Source of the DNA: Candidatus Zixiibacteriota bacterium
GTDB taxonomy: Bacteria; Zixibacteria; MSB-5A5; GN15; FEB-12
DNA length: 64,000 bases
Assembly (NCBI GenBank): GCA_034003725.1
Contig: JAVEYB010000008.1
Span: 1-64,000 of the forward strand
Direction of reading: 5' to 3'
Made by a program: the position numbers and the translations under genes. Positions 28,013 through 36,598 of this stretch are shown one piece after another. How positions within the stretch are numbered: position 1 is the first letter of the stretch; the number at the start of each line of letters is the position of its first letter. The notes under the pieces are model-generated. The model ran no database searches. It was not told where the DNA came from and was given only the letters and a program-made list of their open reading frames with translations.

Positions 28013-29275
28013 ATGTCGTACTTGCAGAAGGTAGATCCTGAGATATATGAGGCGATGGTCAAGGAGACCAACCGCCAGTCGTCCAAGCTCGAACTTATCG
28101 CATCGGAGAATTTCACCTCCGAGGCGGTGATGGAGGCCTGCGGCGGGGTGATGACGAACAAGTACGCCGAAGGTTATCCAAGCAAGCGGTACTACGGGGG
28201 TTGCGAGTTTGTGGACGTGGCCGAAGATTTGGCTCGAGAGCGGGCGAAGCAGCTTTTCGGCGCCGAGCACGCCAATGTCCAGCCGCACTCGGGTTCATCG
28301 GCCAACATGGCAGTCTATTTCACGGTCCTGAAACCGGGCGACACGGTGATGGGACTGGATTTGTCACACGGCGGCCATTTGACGCACGGTCACCCGATCA
28401 ATTTCTCCGGCATCCTGTACAATTTTATCGGTTACCAGGTGGATCGCGAGACGGAGACGGTGGATTACGACAGCCTGCTGGAGCAAGCACGGCAGGTGAA
28501 ACCGAAGATGATCGTGGCGGGGGCGTCGGCGTATCCGCGATTCTGGGACTTTGAACGTATCCGTGCCGCGTGTGACGAGGTCGGCGCGTATATGATGGTG
28601 GATATTGCGCATATCGCGGGGCTCGTGGCGGCGGGCCTGCACCCGTCGCCGGTTCCGATCGCCGATTTCGTGACCACCACCACGCATAAGACCCTTCGCG
28701 GTCCGCGCGGCGGCATGGTCATGTGCAAGGAGAAGTACGCCGCCGATCTCGACAGGACGGTGATGCCGGGGCTGCAGGGCGGGCCGCTGATGCATATTAT
28801 CGCGGCCAAGGCGGTAGCGTTGAAGGAGGCGCTGACGCCGGAGTTCAAGCAGTATCAGAAGCGGGTTATCGACAACGCCCGCACGCTGGCTGAGGCGATG
28901 AAGTCACACGGTTACCGGCTGGTCGCCGGGGGGACCGACACGCATTTGTTCCTGCTGAACTTTATCGACGTTCCGAATGTCACCGGGAAGAAGGTGGAAA
29001 AGGCGCTCGACCTGGCCGGTATTACGGTCAATAAGAACACGGTGCCGTTCGATCCGGAGAAGCCGTTTGTCACCTCGGGTATCCGGGTGGGGACGCCGGC
29101 GGTGACCACGCGGGGGATGGGTGCGAACGAGATGCGCAAAATCGCCGAGTTTATGGACCGGGGCATCAAGGCCCGCAAGGACGAGCAGGCGCTCGGCGCC
29201 ATAGCGGAGGAAGTGGCTGCGTTTTGTGACCGCTTCCCGCTCTATCCCGAGCGGCCGCACGAGGTGAGGGCATGA
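28013..29275 (+). CDS. glyA: Serine hydroxymethyltransferase
   Basis: 420 residues from [15 protein letters not shown]. An upstream extension in frame would overlap the promoter and lacks a ribosome site, whereas CGGAGGGAAC precedes this ATG. PLP enzyme converting serine and tetrahydrofolate to glycine and methylene-tetrahydrofolate. [13 protein letters not shown] contains the Schiff-base Lys226; LIASENFTS and [13 protein letters not shown] are family signatures. The next gene overlaps by four bases. Confidence 0.96.
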   Translation: MSYLQKVDPEIYEAMVKETNRQSSKLELIASENFTSEAVMEACGGVMTNKYAEGYPSKRYYGGCEFVDVAEDLARERAKQLFGAEHANVQPHSGSSANMAVYFTVLKPGDTVMGLDLSHGGHLTHGHPINFSGILYNFIGYQVDRETETVDYDSLLEQARQVKPKMIVAGASAYPRFWDFERIRAACDEVGAYMMVDIAHIAGLVAAGLHPSPVPIADFVTTTTHKTLRGPRGGMVMCKEKYAADLDRTVMPGLQGGPLMHIIAAKAVALKEALTPEFKQYQKRVIDNARTLAEAMKSHGYRLVAGGTDTHLFLLNFIDVPNVTGKKVEKALDLAGITVNKNTVPFDPEKPFVTSGIRVGTPAVTTRGMGANEMRKIAEFMDRGIKARKDEQALGAIAEEVAAFCDRFPLYPERPHEVRA

Positions 29276-29580
29276 TAGTCAGTCTCGCCATGTTCCCGAC
29301 GTCGAAAGGGACCGACTCGGCCTCGACCGATGTCGCCAAGGTGATCGACTTGATCGACCGGTCGGGTCTGCCATACAGGCTGGGAGCGATGGCGACGGCG
29401 ATAGAGGGGGAGTGGGACGAGATTATGCCGCTAATCAACCGGGCTCGCAAGATGCTCCGTCGAAAACACAGTCGCATCTACATCGTCATGACAATTGACG
29501 ATCGTAAAGGGGCGCGCAACCGACTGACCGGCAAGGTGCGGTCGATCGAAACACGGCTCGGCCGGGAGGTAAACAAGTGA
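29272..29580 (+). CDS. MTH1187/YqgV family thiamine-binding protein
   Basis: 102 residues, DUF77 fold (ferredoxin-like): [13 protein letters not shown] at the start and [16 protein letters not shown] in the middle. Relatives bind thiamine-like ligands and are thought to act in cytoplasmic thiamine homeostasis. Coupled to glyA (ATGA) and to cutA. The operon reason for grouping with glyA is not obvious. Confidence 0.85.
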   Translation: MIVSLAMFPTSKGTDSASTDVAKVIDLIDRSGLPYRLGAMATAIEGEWDEIMPLINRARKMLRRKHSRIYIVMTIDDRKGARNRLTGKVRSIETRLGREVNK

Positions 29581-29897
29581 TGGAGAACATTCGCGTCGTA
29601 TTCATATCCATACCGCGCGACGAGGCCGGCCAGTTCGGCCGGCAACTCGTGGCGAACCGGCTCTGCGCGTGTGTGAATGTTGTCCCGAAGATAGAATCGT
29701 ACTTCTGGTGGGACGGCGAGGTCGAGAAGGACGAGGAGTCATTGCTGCTCGTCAAGACTACCCAGGACCGATTCCCCGAACTAATGGCGTGGGTCAAAGA
29801 GAATCATCCGTACGACGTCCCCGAAGTCATCTCGGTGCCGCTGGCCGGCGGGTTGCCCGAGTATGTCGCGTGGGTCAAGGACGAGACGTCGAAGTAA
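29580..29897 (+). CDS. cutA: Divalent-cation tolerance protein CutA
   Basis: 105 residues; a GTG three bases upstream is in frame. CutA1 trimer signatures: LVANRLCACVNVVPKIESYFWWDG, where the Cys pair ACV is conserved, and ENHPYDVPEVISVPL. Implicated in copper and divalent metal tolerance; its exact biochemical role is unsettled. The start shares a base with the previous stop. Confidence 0.92.
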   Translation: MENIRVVFISIPRDEAGQFGRQLVANRLCACVNVVPKIESYFWWDGEVEKDEESLLLVKTTQDRFPELMAWVKENHPYDVPEVISVPLAGGLPEYVAWVKDETSK

Positions 29898-29932
29898 TCC
29901 TATCAGCGGAGTCGTAAACTCAGCGGGTTGCC

Positions 29933-30382
29933 ATGCGCTGTCCCCACTGCGGACATGAAGAGAACCGGGTGGTTGACAGCCGTCCGTCGCAGGACGGCTG
30001 GGCGATCCGTCGTCGCCGCGAGTGTCTCGGCTGCAGGGAGCGGTATACCACCTACGAATATGTCGAGCGTTCCGGGATGACGGTGGTGAAGTTCGACAAT
30101 CGCCGGGAGAAGTTCGACCGAACGAAGCTGATGCAGGGGATAAAACTGGCCTGCAACAAGCGGCCGGTCGACAGCCGGCAGATGGAGCAGGCGGTCGACG
30201 AGATCGAGGCGGAGATCAGCACGCGCGGCAAGCCCGAGATTTCGAGCCAGGAGATCGGGGAGATGGTCATGGCGAAGCTCAAGGTGCTCGACGAGATCGC
30301 CTACGTGCGTTTTGCCTCGGTCTACCGCAAGTTCAAGGACAAAGAAGAATTCCTCGAAGAGTTGAAGCGCCTGATGGACTGA
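29933..30382 (+). CDS. nrdR: Transcriptional repressor NrdR
   Basis: 149 residues. An N-terminal zinc ribbon with Cys3, Cys6, Cys31 and Cys34 (MRCPHCG ... RECLGC) is followed by an ATP-cone domain. It represses ribonucleotide reductase genes in response to dATP/ATP. No nrd genes or NrdR boxes are in the window. Its last base is shared with the ATG of tatC. Confidence 0.95.
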   Translation: MRCPHCGHEENRVVDSRPSQDGWAIRRRRECLGCRERYTTYEYVERSGMTVVKFDNRREKFDRTKLMQGIKLACNKRPVDSRQMEQAVDEIEAEISTRGKPEISSQEIGEMVMAKLKVLDEIAYVRFASVYRKFKDKEEFLEELKRLMD

Positions 30383-31197
30383 TGGTTCGCCGGATGTCGG
30401 TCGAGACATTCAGGTTGACAGGCCGCGCCGCACAAACGTTTCTTCCCCGTATGACCCCACGTGACCAACCCGATCCGGGCAGCGACAACCCGGCAGGCAA
30501 CGCGATGCCGTTTCTGGATCATCTCGAAGAACTCCGTCGGCGAATCCTGAAATCGATACTTGCCGTGGTGATCCTTTCCGGGGTCGCGTTTTATTTTGCC
30601 GAAGATCTCATGCGCTTTCTGATCCGTCCGCTGGGGGAGGTGAAGCTGCATGTGACGGAAGTGTCCGGGTCGTTTTACGCGTATATCAAGGTAGCGCTCA
30701 TATTCGGTATCGGCGGATCGCTGCCGGTGATCTTCTACCAGTTGTGGATGTTCATTTCGCCGGGGCTGTACCGGCGCGAGCGCGCCATGGTGCTGCCGTT
30801 GATCCTGCTGTCCGTTCTACTGTTTCTGATCGGAGCGGGTTTCTGTTACCTCGTTGTGCTGCCGTTTGCGCTGGAGTTTCTGATCGGTTTCGGGGGCGAC
30901 ATTCTCAGCCCGATCATCACGGTGAGCAGTTATCTCGGGTTTGCGGGGATGCTGCTCTTGTCGTTCGGATTCGGGTTCGAACTGCCGATCCTGGCCTACT
31001 TTATGGGCAAGATGGGCCTGATATCTTCGCGGGCGCTGGGGCGGTTTCGACGGTATGCTATTGTGGTCATTCTGATCGTAGCGGCGATATTGACACCGAC
31101 GCCCGACGTCTTCACGCAATTGTTGCTGGCGGTTCCGCTGTATGTCCTCTACGAGATCTCGATCGTGGTGGTCCGGGTCTCGGGACGGCGTCATTAG
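30382..31197 (+). CDS. tatC: Sec-independent translocase TatC
   Basis: Six-helix core component of the twin-arginine translocase, which recognises RR signal peptides of folded proteins. MPFLDHLEELRRRI marks the conserved start of the domain, followed by FYAYIKVALIFG and PVIFYQLWMFISPGL. The start is uncertain: 30382 is coupled to the nrdR stop, but 30394, 30451 and 30505 are in frame, and the first 40 residues are not typical of TatC. No tatA or tatB nearby. Confidence 0.93.
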   Translation: MVRRMSVETFRLTGRAAQTFLPRMTPRDQPDPGSDNPAGNAMPFLDHLEELRRRILKSILAVVILSGVAFYFAEDLMRFLIRPLGEVKLHVTEVSGSFYAYIKVALIFGIGGSLPVIFYQLWMFISPGLYRRERAMVLPLILLSVLLFLIGAGFCYLVVLPFALEFLIGFGGDILSPIITVSSYLGFAGMLLLSFGFGFELPILAYFMGKMGLISSRALGRFRRYAIVVILIVAAILTPTPDVFTQLLLAVPLYVLYEISIVVVRVSGRRH

Positions 31198-31204
31198 AAG
31201 GCTG

Positions 31205-31233
31205 TTGACAAGGCCCGCACCCCGGAATAGATT
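31205..31233 (+). promoter_or_regulatory. Promoter of tRNA-Gly
   Basis: Perfect TTGACA, 17 bp, TAGATT, ending 20 nt before the tRNA. Confidence 0.8.
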
Positions 31234-31253
31234 ATCTGATTATACGGTACGAA

Positions 31254-31325
31254 GCGGGCGTAATTCAGCGGTAGAATGCAAGCTTCCCAAGCTTGACGTC
31301 GTGGGTTCGACTCCCATCGCCCGCT
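31254..31325 (+). tRNA. tRNA-Gly, anticodon CCC
   Basis: 72-nt cloverleaf: acceptor GCGGGCG / CGCCCGC, D-stem ATTC/GAAT, anticodon stem CAAGC/GCTTG around TTCCCAA, T-arm with TTCGACT, discriminator T. CCA is not encoded. A run of T follows directly and could end transcription. Confidence 0.95.
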
Positions 31326-31356
31326 TTTTTACATGCCGAAAAACGACGCAGAGAAT

Positions 31357-32640
31357 ATGAAAGTACTCAGTATAGACCCCGAATCCCCGTTGTTCGGCTA
31401 TGTCCGTCCGGGTTACACCGTGCTGTCGGTGAACGGAAGTTCGATCCGCGACGAGATCGACTTTCGGTTCAAGACGACCGACGAGCGCGTTGATATTGTT
31501 TTTGCGGATCCCAGCGGGGCAGAGGTTCGGTTTCAGTTCGACGATTATTCGGCGTATGAACTGGGCATTACGCTGGACGACCGCAAGATCAAGCTGTGCA
31601 AGAACGACTGTATCTTTTGTTTCGTGCTGCAGCAGCCGCAGGGGATGCGGCGGTCGTTGTATCTCAAGGACGAGGACTATCGACTTTCCTTTACGCACGG
31701 CAATTTCATCACGCTGTCCAACACGACCGATGACGACATCAGGCGGATAATCGAGCAGCGGCTGTCTCCGATCTACGTGTCGGTTCACGCGACCGACGAC
31801 AAGCTGCGCCGCTGTATGCTTCGCAACGAGAAGCTCGCGCCGATCATTCCCCGGCTGAAGGAACTGTCCGAGAACGGAATCACGATCCACACGCAGGTGG
31901 TGCTCTGTCCGGGGGTGAACGACGGCGGGCAGCTGGACAACACGATCGACCAACTCGCAGAGTTGTGTCCCGGTGTCGAGACTCTCGCGGTGGTGCCGGT
32001 CGGTTTGACCAGGTTCCGTGAGGGGCTGGCGAAGCTTCGGACGTACGGTGCGGAGGAGGCGGGGGAGATAATCGACTATATCGAGTCGCGGCAGCGGGAG
32101 TTCCATTCGGACCTCGGCACCCGTTTCGTATGGGCGGCGGACGAGTTTTACGTGATCGCGGAACGCGCATTTCCGGCGCGTGCGGACTACGAGGAGATGA
32201 GTCAGTTCGAGAACGGCATCGGCATGTGCCGCGAGTTCATCACCGGCTTCAACCGTCGGCGACACCGACTTCGCGACCTGCGCTCGACCCGGCGCGTCTT
32301 GTTTCTGACGGGGCGGTCGGCGTACGCGTTTCTTCGGCGCGACGTTTGGCCGTTTGTCGAGAAGGAGCTCGGGTTCGATGCGCGACTCGAAGCGGTTGAC
32401 AACCACTTCTGGGGGGAGGGGGTGACGGTGTCCGGCCTTTTGACGGGGCAGGATCTGCTTCGGCATGCCCGGAGCCGGGAGTACGAGTACGACGCGGTTG
32501 TGTTGCCTCCCAACTGCCTCAATCACGACGATCTGTTCCTGGACAATCTTTCGCTCGAGCAGTTCGAACGGGCTATTCAGAAGCCCGTGCATGTCGGCCA
32601 GTACGATCTGGCGGCGACCCTCAGAGAAGCGTTCCAATGA
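31357..32640 (+). CDS. DUF512 radical-SAM-like protein with N-terminal PDZ domain
   Basis: 427 residues from MKVLSIDPES; an ATG at 31333 directly after the tRNA adds eight. A PDZ-like domain (about 1-65) precedes a radical-SAM-type region with Cys81, Cys85 and Cys88 (LCKNDCIFCF, CX3CX2C), then the DUF512 domain. The reaction is unknown. The four-base overlap with der is a conserved arrangement in many bacteria and suggests a link to ribosome assembly or tRNA/rRNA modification, but that is inference. Confidence 0.9.
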   Translation: MKVLSIDPESPLFGYVRPGYTVLSVNGSSIRDEIDFRFKTTDERVDIVFADPSGAEVRFQFDDYSAYELGITLDDRKIKLCKNDCIFCFVLQQPQGMRRSLYLKDEDYRLSFTHGNFITLSNTTDDDIRRIIEQRLSPIYVSVHATDDKLRRCMLRNEKLAPIIPRLKELSENGITIHTQVVLCPGVNDGGQLDNTIDQLAELCPGVETLAVVPVGLTRFREGLAKLRTYGAEEAGEIIDYIESRQREFHSDLGTRFVWAADEFYVIAERAFPARADYEEMSQFENGIGMCREFITGFNRRRHRLRDLRSTRRVLFLTGRSAYAFLRRDVWPFVEKELGFDARLEAVDNHFWGEGVTVSGLLTGQDLLRHARSREYEYDAVVLPPNCLNHDDLFLDNLSLEQFERAIQKPVHVGQYDLAATLREAFQ

Positions 32641-33956
32641 GACTGTCCACGGTCGCAATTGTCGGCCGGCCCAATGTCGGCAAGTCATCGCTGTTCAACC
32701 GCTGTATCCGGCAGCGGCTGGCGGTGGTTGATTCACAGCCGGGGGTTACTCGCGACCGGAATTATGCGGTGTGCGACTGGGCGGGGAGGGAGTTTCGGCT
32801 GGTCGATACGGGGGGAATCGTGCCGGGGAGCGCCGATCTGATGGAGAAGCTGATCGCGGACCAGGTGGAGTTTGCGCTGAGCGAATGTGACCTGGTGCTG
32901 CTGGTTGTCGACACGCAAGTGGGGGTAGATCCGACGGAGCGGCAGATCGCATCGCGGCTTCACCAGACCGGCCGTCCGTGTCTTTTGATCGCCAACAAGT
33001 CCGACAACGATATCCTGCAGAACGACATTTACGATTTTCTGAGTCTCGGCCTGGGTGAGCCTTTGCCTGTTTCGGCCACGGTGGGGCGGGGGATCGGCGA
33101 GATGCTGGATGCGATCGTGGCGCGCCTGCCTGTGCCGGATGAGGACGAAAAATCAGAGGAGGGGGTGATTCGGGTGGCGCTGGTGGGCCGGCCGAACGTG
33201 GGCAAATCGTCGTTCATAAACAAGCTTATCGGGCAGGATCGGCTTATCGTGTCGCCGATCGCCGGGACGACGCGCGACGCGGTCGATACGCCGGTGGAGA
33301 TAGAGGGGCGAGCGTACCGGTACGTGTTTATCGACACCGCGGGCCTTCGGAAGAAATACAAGGTCAAGGAGTCGCTGGAGTTTTTCACGACGCTTCGCAC
33401 CACGCGGGCGATCGAGAACAGCGACGTCTCGATCGTACTGACCGACGCCGACGCCGGGATCGGGGTTCAGGACCAGCACATAATCGAGCAGATAATCGAG
33501 ACGCGCCGGGCGGGGATACTGGCGGTGAACAAGTGGGACGTGATCGAGAAGGACGACATGACGGCGGTGCGGTTCGAGAAGACGATCCGCGAGCGGATTG
33601 CCAAGTACGACTTTCTGCCGATCATATTCATCTCAGCGCTGACGGGCCAGCGCGTGTTCAAAGTGCTCGACCTCGTGGACAAGGTTTACGAGCAGCACAA
33701 TCGGACAATTTCGACCACTGAGTTGAACGATTTCCTTCAGGCGGCGTTTGCGCACCGCAAGCCGCCCGCAAAGCAGCGGCGGTTTATCCAGATGAAATAC
33801 ATAACGCAGACGGAGACGGCTCCGCCGACGTTCGTCATTTTCACCAATCATCCCGAGCTGGTCGACAAGTCTTATATCGCCTATCTGATCAATCAGCTTC
33901 GCCAGCGGTTCGGATTCGAGGGCGTGCCGATTCGGTTGAAGTTCCGCCAGAAGTAA
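32637..33956 (+). CDS. der: Ribosome-assembly GTPase Der (EngA)
   Basis: 439 residues with tandem G domains, both starting GRPNVGKSS (Gly10 and Gly184), with G3/G4 motifs DTGG, NKSD, DTAG and NKWD. A C-terminal KH-like domain ends in GVPIRLKFRQK. It is needed for 50S subunit maturation. Coupled to the DUF512 gene by ATGA. No terminator is visible before the repeat tract that follows. Confidence 0.96.
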   Translation: MRLSTVAIVGRPNVGKSSLFNRCIRQRLAVVDSQPGVTRDRNYAVCDWAGREFRLVDTGGIVPGSADLMEKLIADQVEFALSECDLVLLVVDTQVGVDPTERQIASRLHQTGRPCLLIANKSDNDILQNDIYDFLSLGLGEPLPVSATVGRGIGEMLDAIVARLPVPDEDEKSEEGVIRVALVGRPNVGKSSFINKLIGQDRLIVSPIAGTTRDAVDTPVEIEGRAYRYVFIDTAGLRKKYKVKESLEFFTTLRTTRAIENSDVSIVLTDADAGIGVQDQHIIEQIIETRRAGILAVNKWDVIEKDDMTAVRFEKTIRERIAKYDFLPIIFISALTGQRVFKVLDLVDKVYEQHNRTISTTELNDFLQAAFAHRKPPAKQRRFIQMKYITQTETAPPTFVIFTNHPELVDKSYIAYLINQLRQRFGFEGVPIRLKFRQK

Positions 33957-34140
33957 GAGCCGGGCGGAGTACGACCGCGGGGCACGGTTGCGCCGGGCAC
34001 CGGTCGGTCGATGTTCGGCTGGCGGGGAGCGGATGAGGCGTCGTGCAGAGGGCGCCTTGTTTTCGGGGCACGGATCACCTCCCTGGGCTCAGTTCCCAAT
34101 CTAACCTGTTAGCTATGTCGCCGGTTTGTACCCGGATCAA

Positions 34141-34220
34141 CCCACCCCGGAGGGGTGGGCGACTCGATCAGGAGGCACACTCTACGGCAACAGCTCTACA
34201 ACCCACCCCGGAGGGGTGGG
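34141..34220. repeat. Two perfect palindromes, CCCACCCC-GGA-GGGGTGGG
   Basis: Copies at 34141-34159 and 34202-34220, each preceded by A and followed by CGACTCG. A variant copy lies at 10079-10097. Confidence 0.75.
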
Positions 34221-34265
34221 CGACTCGGTGGTGGGACGAGAGAGACGAAAGGTTGCGCGGTGTAT

Positions 34266-34322
34266 GGGGACGTACGCCGCGCACGAGCGCGGGGGGTGGC
34301 GCGGCGCACGGGGACGTACGCC
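34266..34322. repeat. 44-bp repeat family, second locus
   Basis: The core GGGGACGTACGCC occurs at 34266 and 34310, exactly 44 bp apart, the same period as the four-unit array at 10569-10744. Flanks are more degraded here. Confidence 0.75.
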
Positions 34323-34377
34323 ACGCACAAATAGGACAGGACTTGTCGCCACGCACAAAAGCGGGGGTGGCGCGGTT

Positions 34378-34393
34378 TGGGGCGGTGGTTGCC
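34378..34393 (+). promoter_or_regulatory. Weak sigma-54-like site before the rsbU-like gene
   Basis: TGGGGCG-GTGG-TTGCC has the GG-N10-GC spacing and a TTGC element but differs from TGGCACG at two positions. A GCCGATAG string at 34458-34465 could alternatively be a sigma-28 -10 element. Neither is strong. Confidence 0.3.
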
Positions 34394-34472
34394 GGCGCTG
34401 TTTCACTTTGAAACAGGTGGTCGAGATCCCTGTTGGCTCAACCCCTTTGACGTTTACGCCGATAGCCTTCGT

Positions 34473-35765
34473 ATGAAGACGACGGCCGACAGTCGCCATA
34501 TAATAGAGCAGCTTGAAGATCGGCTGGCGGCGCAAAAGGCGCAGCTTCGCGATCTCGCCATGATGGGCACGGTCATCACATCGATCCACGAGACGGATGC
34601 GGTGCTGTCGGTGGTGATGGATATGGCACTGCGGCTGGTCGACGGCGAGGTGGGGCTTGTCATGACGGACGAGACGGGCTCGCTCAGGCAGAAGGTGGCG
34701 TGGGGGGTGGGGGAGCAGTTCCTGAAGACACTGATGTACCGTGACGAGCTTGATTTGCCGACGTGGGTATTCACGCGCCGCGAGGCGGTGGTGCTGTCGG
34801 ATCTGGATCTCGTGTCTGAAGAGGGGATGCGGCTGGAGTCGCTGATAGCGCTGCCGATCAAGACGAGCGGCAAATGTCTGGGCGTCATGGCGATCGTCAA
34901 CAAGTCGTTCGGCGGGAATTTCGATGAGAACGACCGCGAGGCGCTGGAGATGCTGCTGAATTTCGTGGCGGTTGCGCTCGACAATTCGCTGCTGATCAAA
35001 GAGCAGCTCAAGCAGCAGCGGCGCGAGCAGGAGATGGCGATAGCGCGGCAGGTACAGGAGACGATTCTTCCACACGGATCGTGGAAGATCCCGGGAATGG
35101 AGATAGGGGCGGTATATTTTCCGGCGCGGGAGGTCGGGGGGGACTTCTACGACATCATCCCGATCGACGATTCGCGGTTTATCGCGGTAATCGGCGACGT
35201 TTCCAACAAGGGAGTACCGGCAGCGCTGGTGATGTCGGCTTGTTCGGGAATCATAAATACCATTATCGACGGTCATCCCGACATCACCGTCTCGGCCCTG
35301 GCGGCGAAGCTGAATGACATTCTCGCAACCGTCGTGATCGGCGAGCGGGAGATGTTCGTCACGCTGTTTTTCTGCCGGTTTGATCTCGAAGCCCAGAGGC
35401 TGACCTACTGCAACGCGGGTCATCTTCCGGGGCTGTACTGGGATAATGCGGAGACAGCGATATGCGAGCTGTCCGAAGGGGGGCCGATAGTCGGTCAGTT
35501 TGAGGGGATATCGTTCAAGGAGGGGAGCCGGCCGTTAGGTTCGGGCGACCGGTTGTTTTTGTTCACCGACGGTTTGACCGAAGCCGAGGATTCTTCGGGC
35601 AACCTGTTTGGACGCGAGCGTGCCGAACAGGTGTTTTCGGCTGAGATCGGTCTGCCGCCTCACGAGTTCTGCCTTCGGGTAAAGGAGTGGGTCGACCGCT
35701 ATCAGGAGGGGACCGGTGAGGAGACACACGACGATTTTACGATTCTTCAGTTGAAGGTGGAGTGA
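34473..35765 (+). CDS. GAF-domain SpoIIE/RsbU-type serine phosphatase
   Basis: About 430 residues. A short N-terminal coiled coil, a GAF domain (about 25-165), and a PP2C-type SpoIIE phosphatase domain (about 195-425) with VGGDFYD, GDVSNKGVPAAL and FLFTDGLTEAED providing metal-binding Asp residues. It should dephosphorylate the STAS protein encoded two genes downstream. The start is ambiguous: the ATG used has no clear ribosome site and the frame is open to 34377. The next gene begins immediately after. Confidence 0.88.
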   Translation: MKTTADSRHIIEQLEDRLAAQKAQLRDLAMMGTVITSIHETDAVLSVVMDMALRLVDGEVGLVMTDETGSLRQKVAWGVGEQFLKTLMYRDELDLPTWVFTRREAVVLSDLDLVSEEGMRLESLIALPIKTSGKCLGVMAIVNKSFGGNFDENDREALEMLLNFVAVALDNSLLIKEQLKQQRREQEMAIARQVQETILPHGSWKIPGMEIGAVYFPAREVGGDFYDIIPIDDSRFIAVIGDVSNKGVPAALVMSACSGIINTIIDGHPDITVSALAAKLNDILATVVIGEREMFVTLFFCRFDLEAQRLTYCNAGHLPGLYWDNAETAICELSEGGPIVGQFEGISFKEGSRPLGSGDRLFLFTDGLTEAEDSSGNLFGRERAEQVFSAEIGLPPHEFCLRVKEWVDRYQEGTGEETHDDFTILQLKVE

Positions 35766-35767
35766 CG

Positions 35768-36193
35768 ATGGCGAGGTATGCGTTTACCTATGCCTCCGTG
35801 CCCGAATCGGAAGGCAGGATGATGGATGAGCTGACGTCGGCCGTGGAGGGCGAGGGGCTGTCGGCGGGTCTTCGGCAGGCGGTCCTGGTGGCGGTTTCCG
35901 AGGCGTTCACGAACGCGTTGACGCACGGCAACCGGTACGATCCGCTCAAGCGAATCTGGATCGAATTGTCAGTGAATGATTCGCAGGTCATAGCCGATAT
36001 AAAGGATCAGGGTCGCGGAGGGCTGGCGGGCATCGACCGCCAGCAGCCTCCGGATCAGCTGTCGGAGAGTGGACGCGGGATGGGCCTGATTCGGCACTAT
36101 TCGGACCGTGTCGAACTGATGGAAACATCCTCGGGGGGGCTCCACGTGCATATCGAGTTTGACCGGAAGAACGAGAAAGTGATATCGACATAA
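35768..36193 (+). CDS. RsbW-like anti-sigma/serine kinase (HATPase fold)
   Basis: 141 residues with the GHKL ATP-binding fold: SEAFTNALTHGN (N-box), IKDQGRGG (G1 box) and GRGMGLIRHYSDRVE (G2 box). In partner-switching systems this kinase phosphorylates the STAS antagonist and sequesters a sigma factor or other target. An in-frame GTG lies six bases upstream, overlapping the previous stop. No sigma factor gene is adjacent, so the target is unknown. Confidence 0.88.
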   Translation: MARYAFTYASVPESEGRMMDELTSAVEGEGLSAGLRQAVLVAVSEAFTNALTHGNRYDPLKRIWIELSVNDSQVIADIKDQGRGGLAGIDRQQPPDQLSESGRGMGLIRHYSDRVELMETSSGGLHVHIEFDRKNEKVIST

Positions 36194-36211
36194 ATCCGTC
36201 TGGAGGAAAGC

Positions 36212-36565
36212 ATGGATATCTCGGCGCACGAACAGAACGGCATCGTCGTCCTGAATCTCAACGGCAGGCTGGATTTGGCCAGCGGCACGCAGTTGAAGCA
36301 GGAGATCAAGCGGTACCTGGACCGCAACGTGACATCGATTCACCTGACGCTCGCCAAGGTGGAGTTTATCAACAGCTCCGGGCTGGGATCGCTGGTGTCA
36401 ATCATGAAGGAGATCAGGCTGTTGAAGGGTCGGTTCACGATGTCGGATCTTGCCAGCTATGTCCGGGAGATATTCGAGATTACGCAGTTGTCGCATATTT
36501 TCGAGATTTATGCGACGGAGGGAGAGGCGCTGGCCTCGTATCAGCCGTCGGTAACCCCCTCCTGA
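36212..36565 (+). CDS. STAS-domain anti-sigma factor antagonist (RsbV-like)
   Basis: 117 residues. The phosphorylatable serine lies in FINSSGLGSLVS (Ser55/Ser56). LDLASGTQLKQEI and a C-terminal IFEIYATEGEAL fit SpoIIAA/RsbV proteins. TGGAGGAAAGC precedes the ATG. With the kinase and phosphatase it completes a three-gene partner-switching module at the head of the chemotaxis genes. Confidence 0.9.
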   Translation: MDISAHEQNGIVVLNLNGRLDLASGTQLKQEIKRYLDRNVTSIHLTLAKVEFINSSGLGSLVSIMKEIRLLKGRFTMSDLASYVREIFEITQLSHIFEIYATEGEALASYQPSVTPS

Positions 36566-36598
36566 TATGAGCGCACCCGCAACCGGAGGGGTACATCG

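Larger units (their letters stand above)
33957..34472. other. Intergenic repeat tract between der and the rsbU-like gene
   Basis: No gene. It contains two perfect GC-rich palindromes 61 bp apart, then two units of the 44-bp repeat family seen at 10.57 kb, then possible promoters for the following gene. Confidence 0.65.

Noticed and set aside
30022-30381. Long N-terminal extension of tatC across nrdR
   Set aside because: The extension is nrdR read in another frame. nrdR is certain from its zinc ribbon, and TatC homology begins only near 30505.
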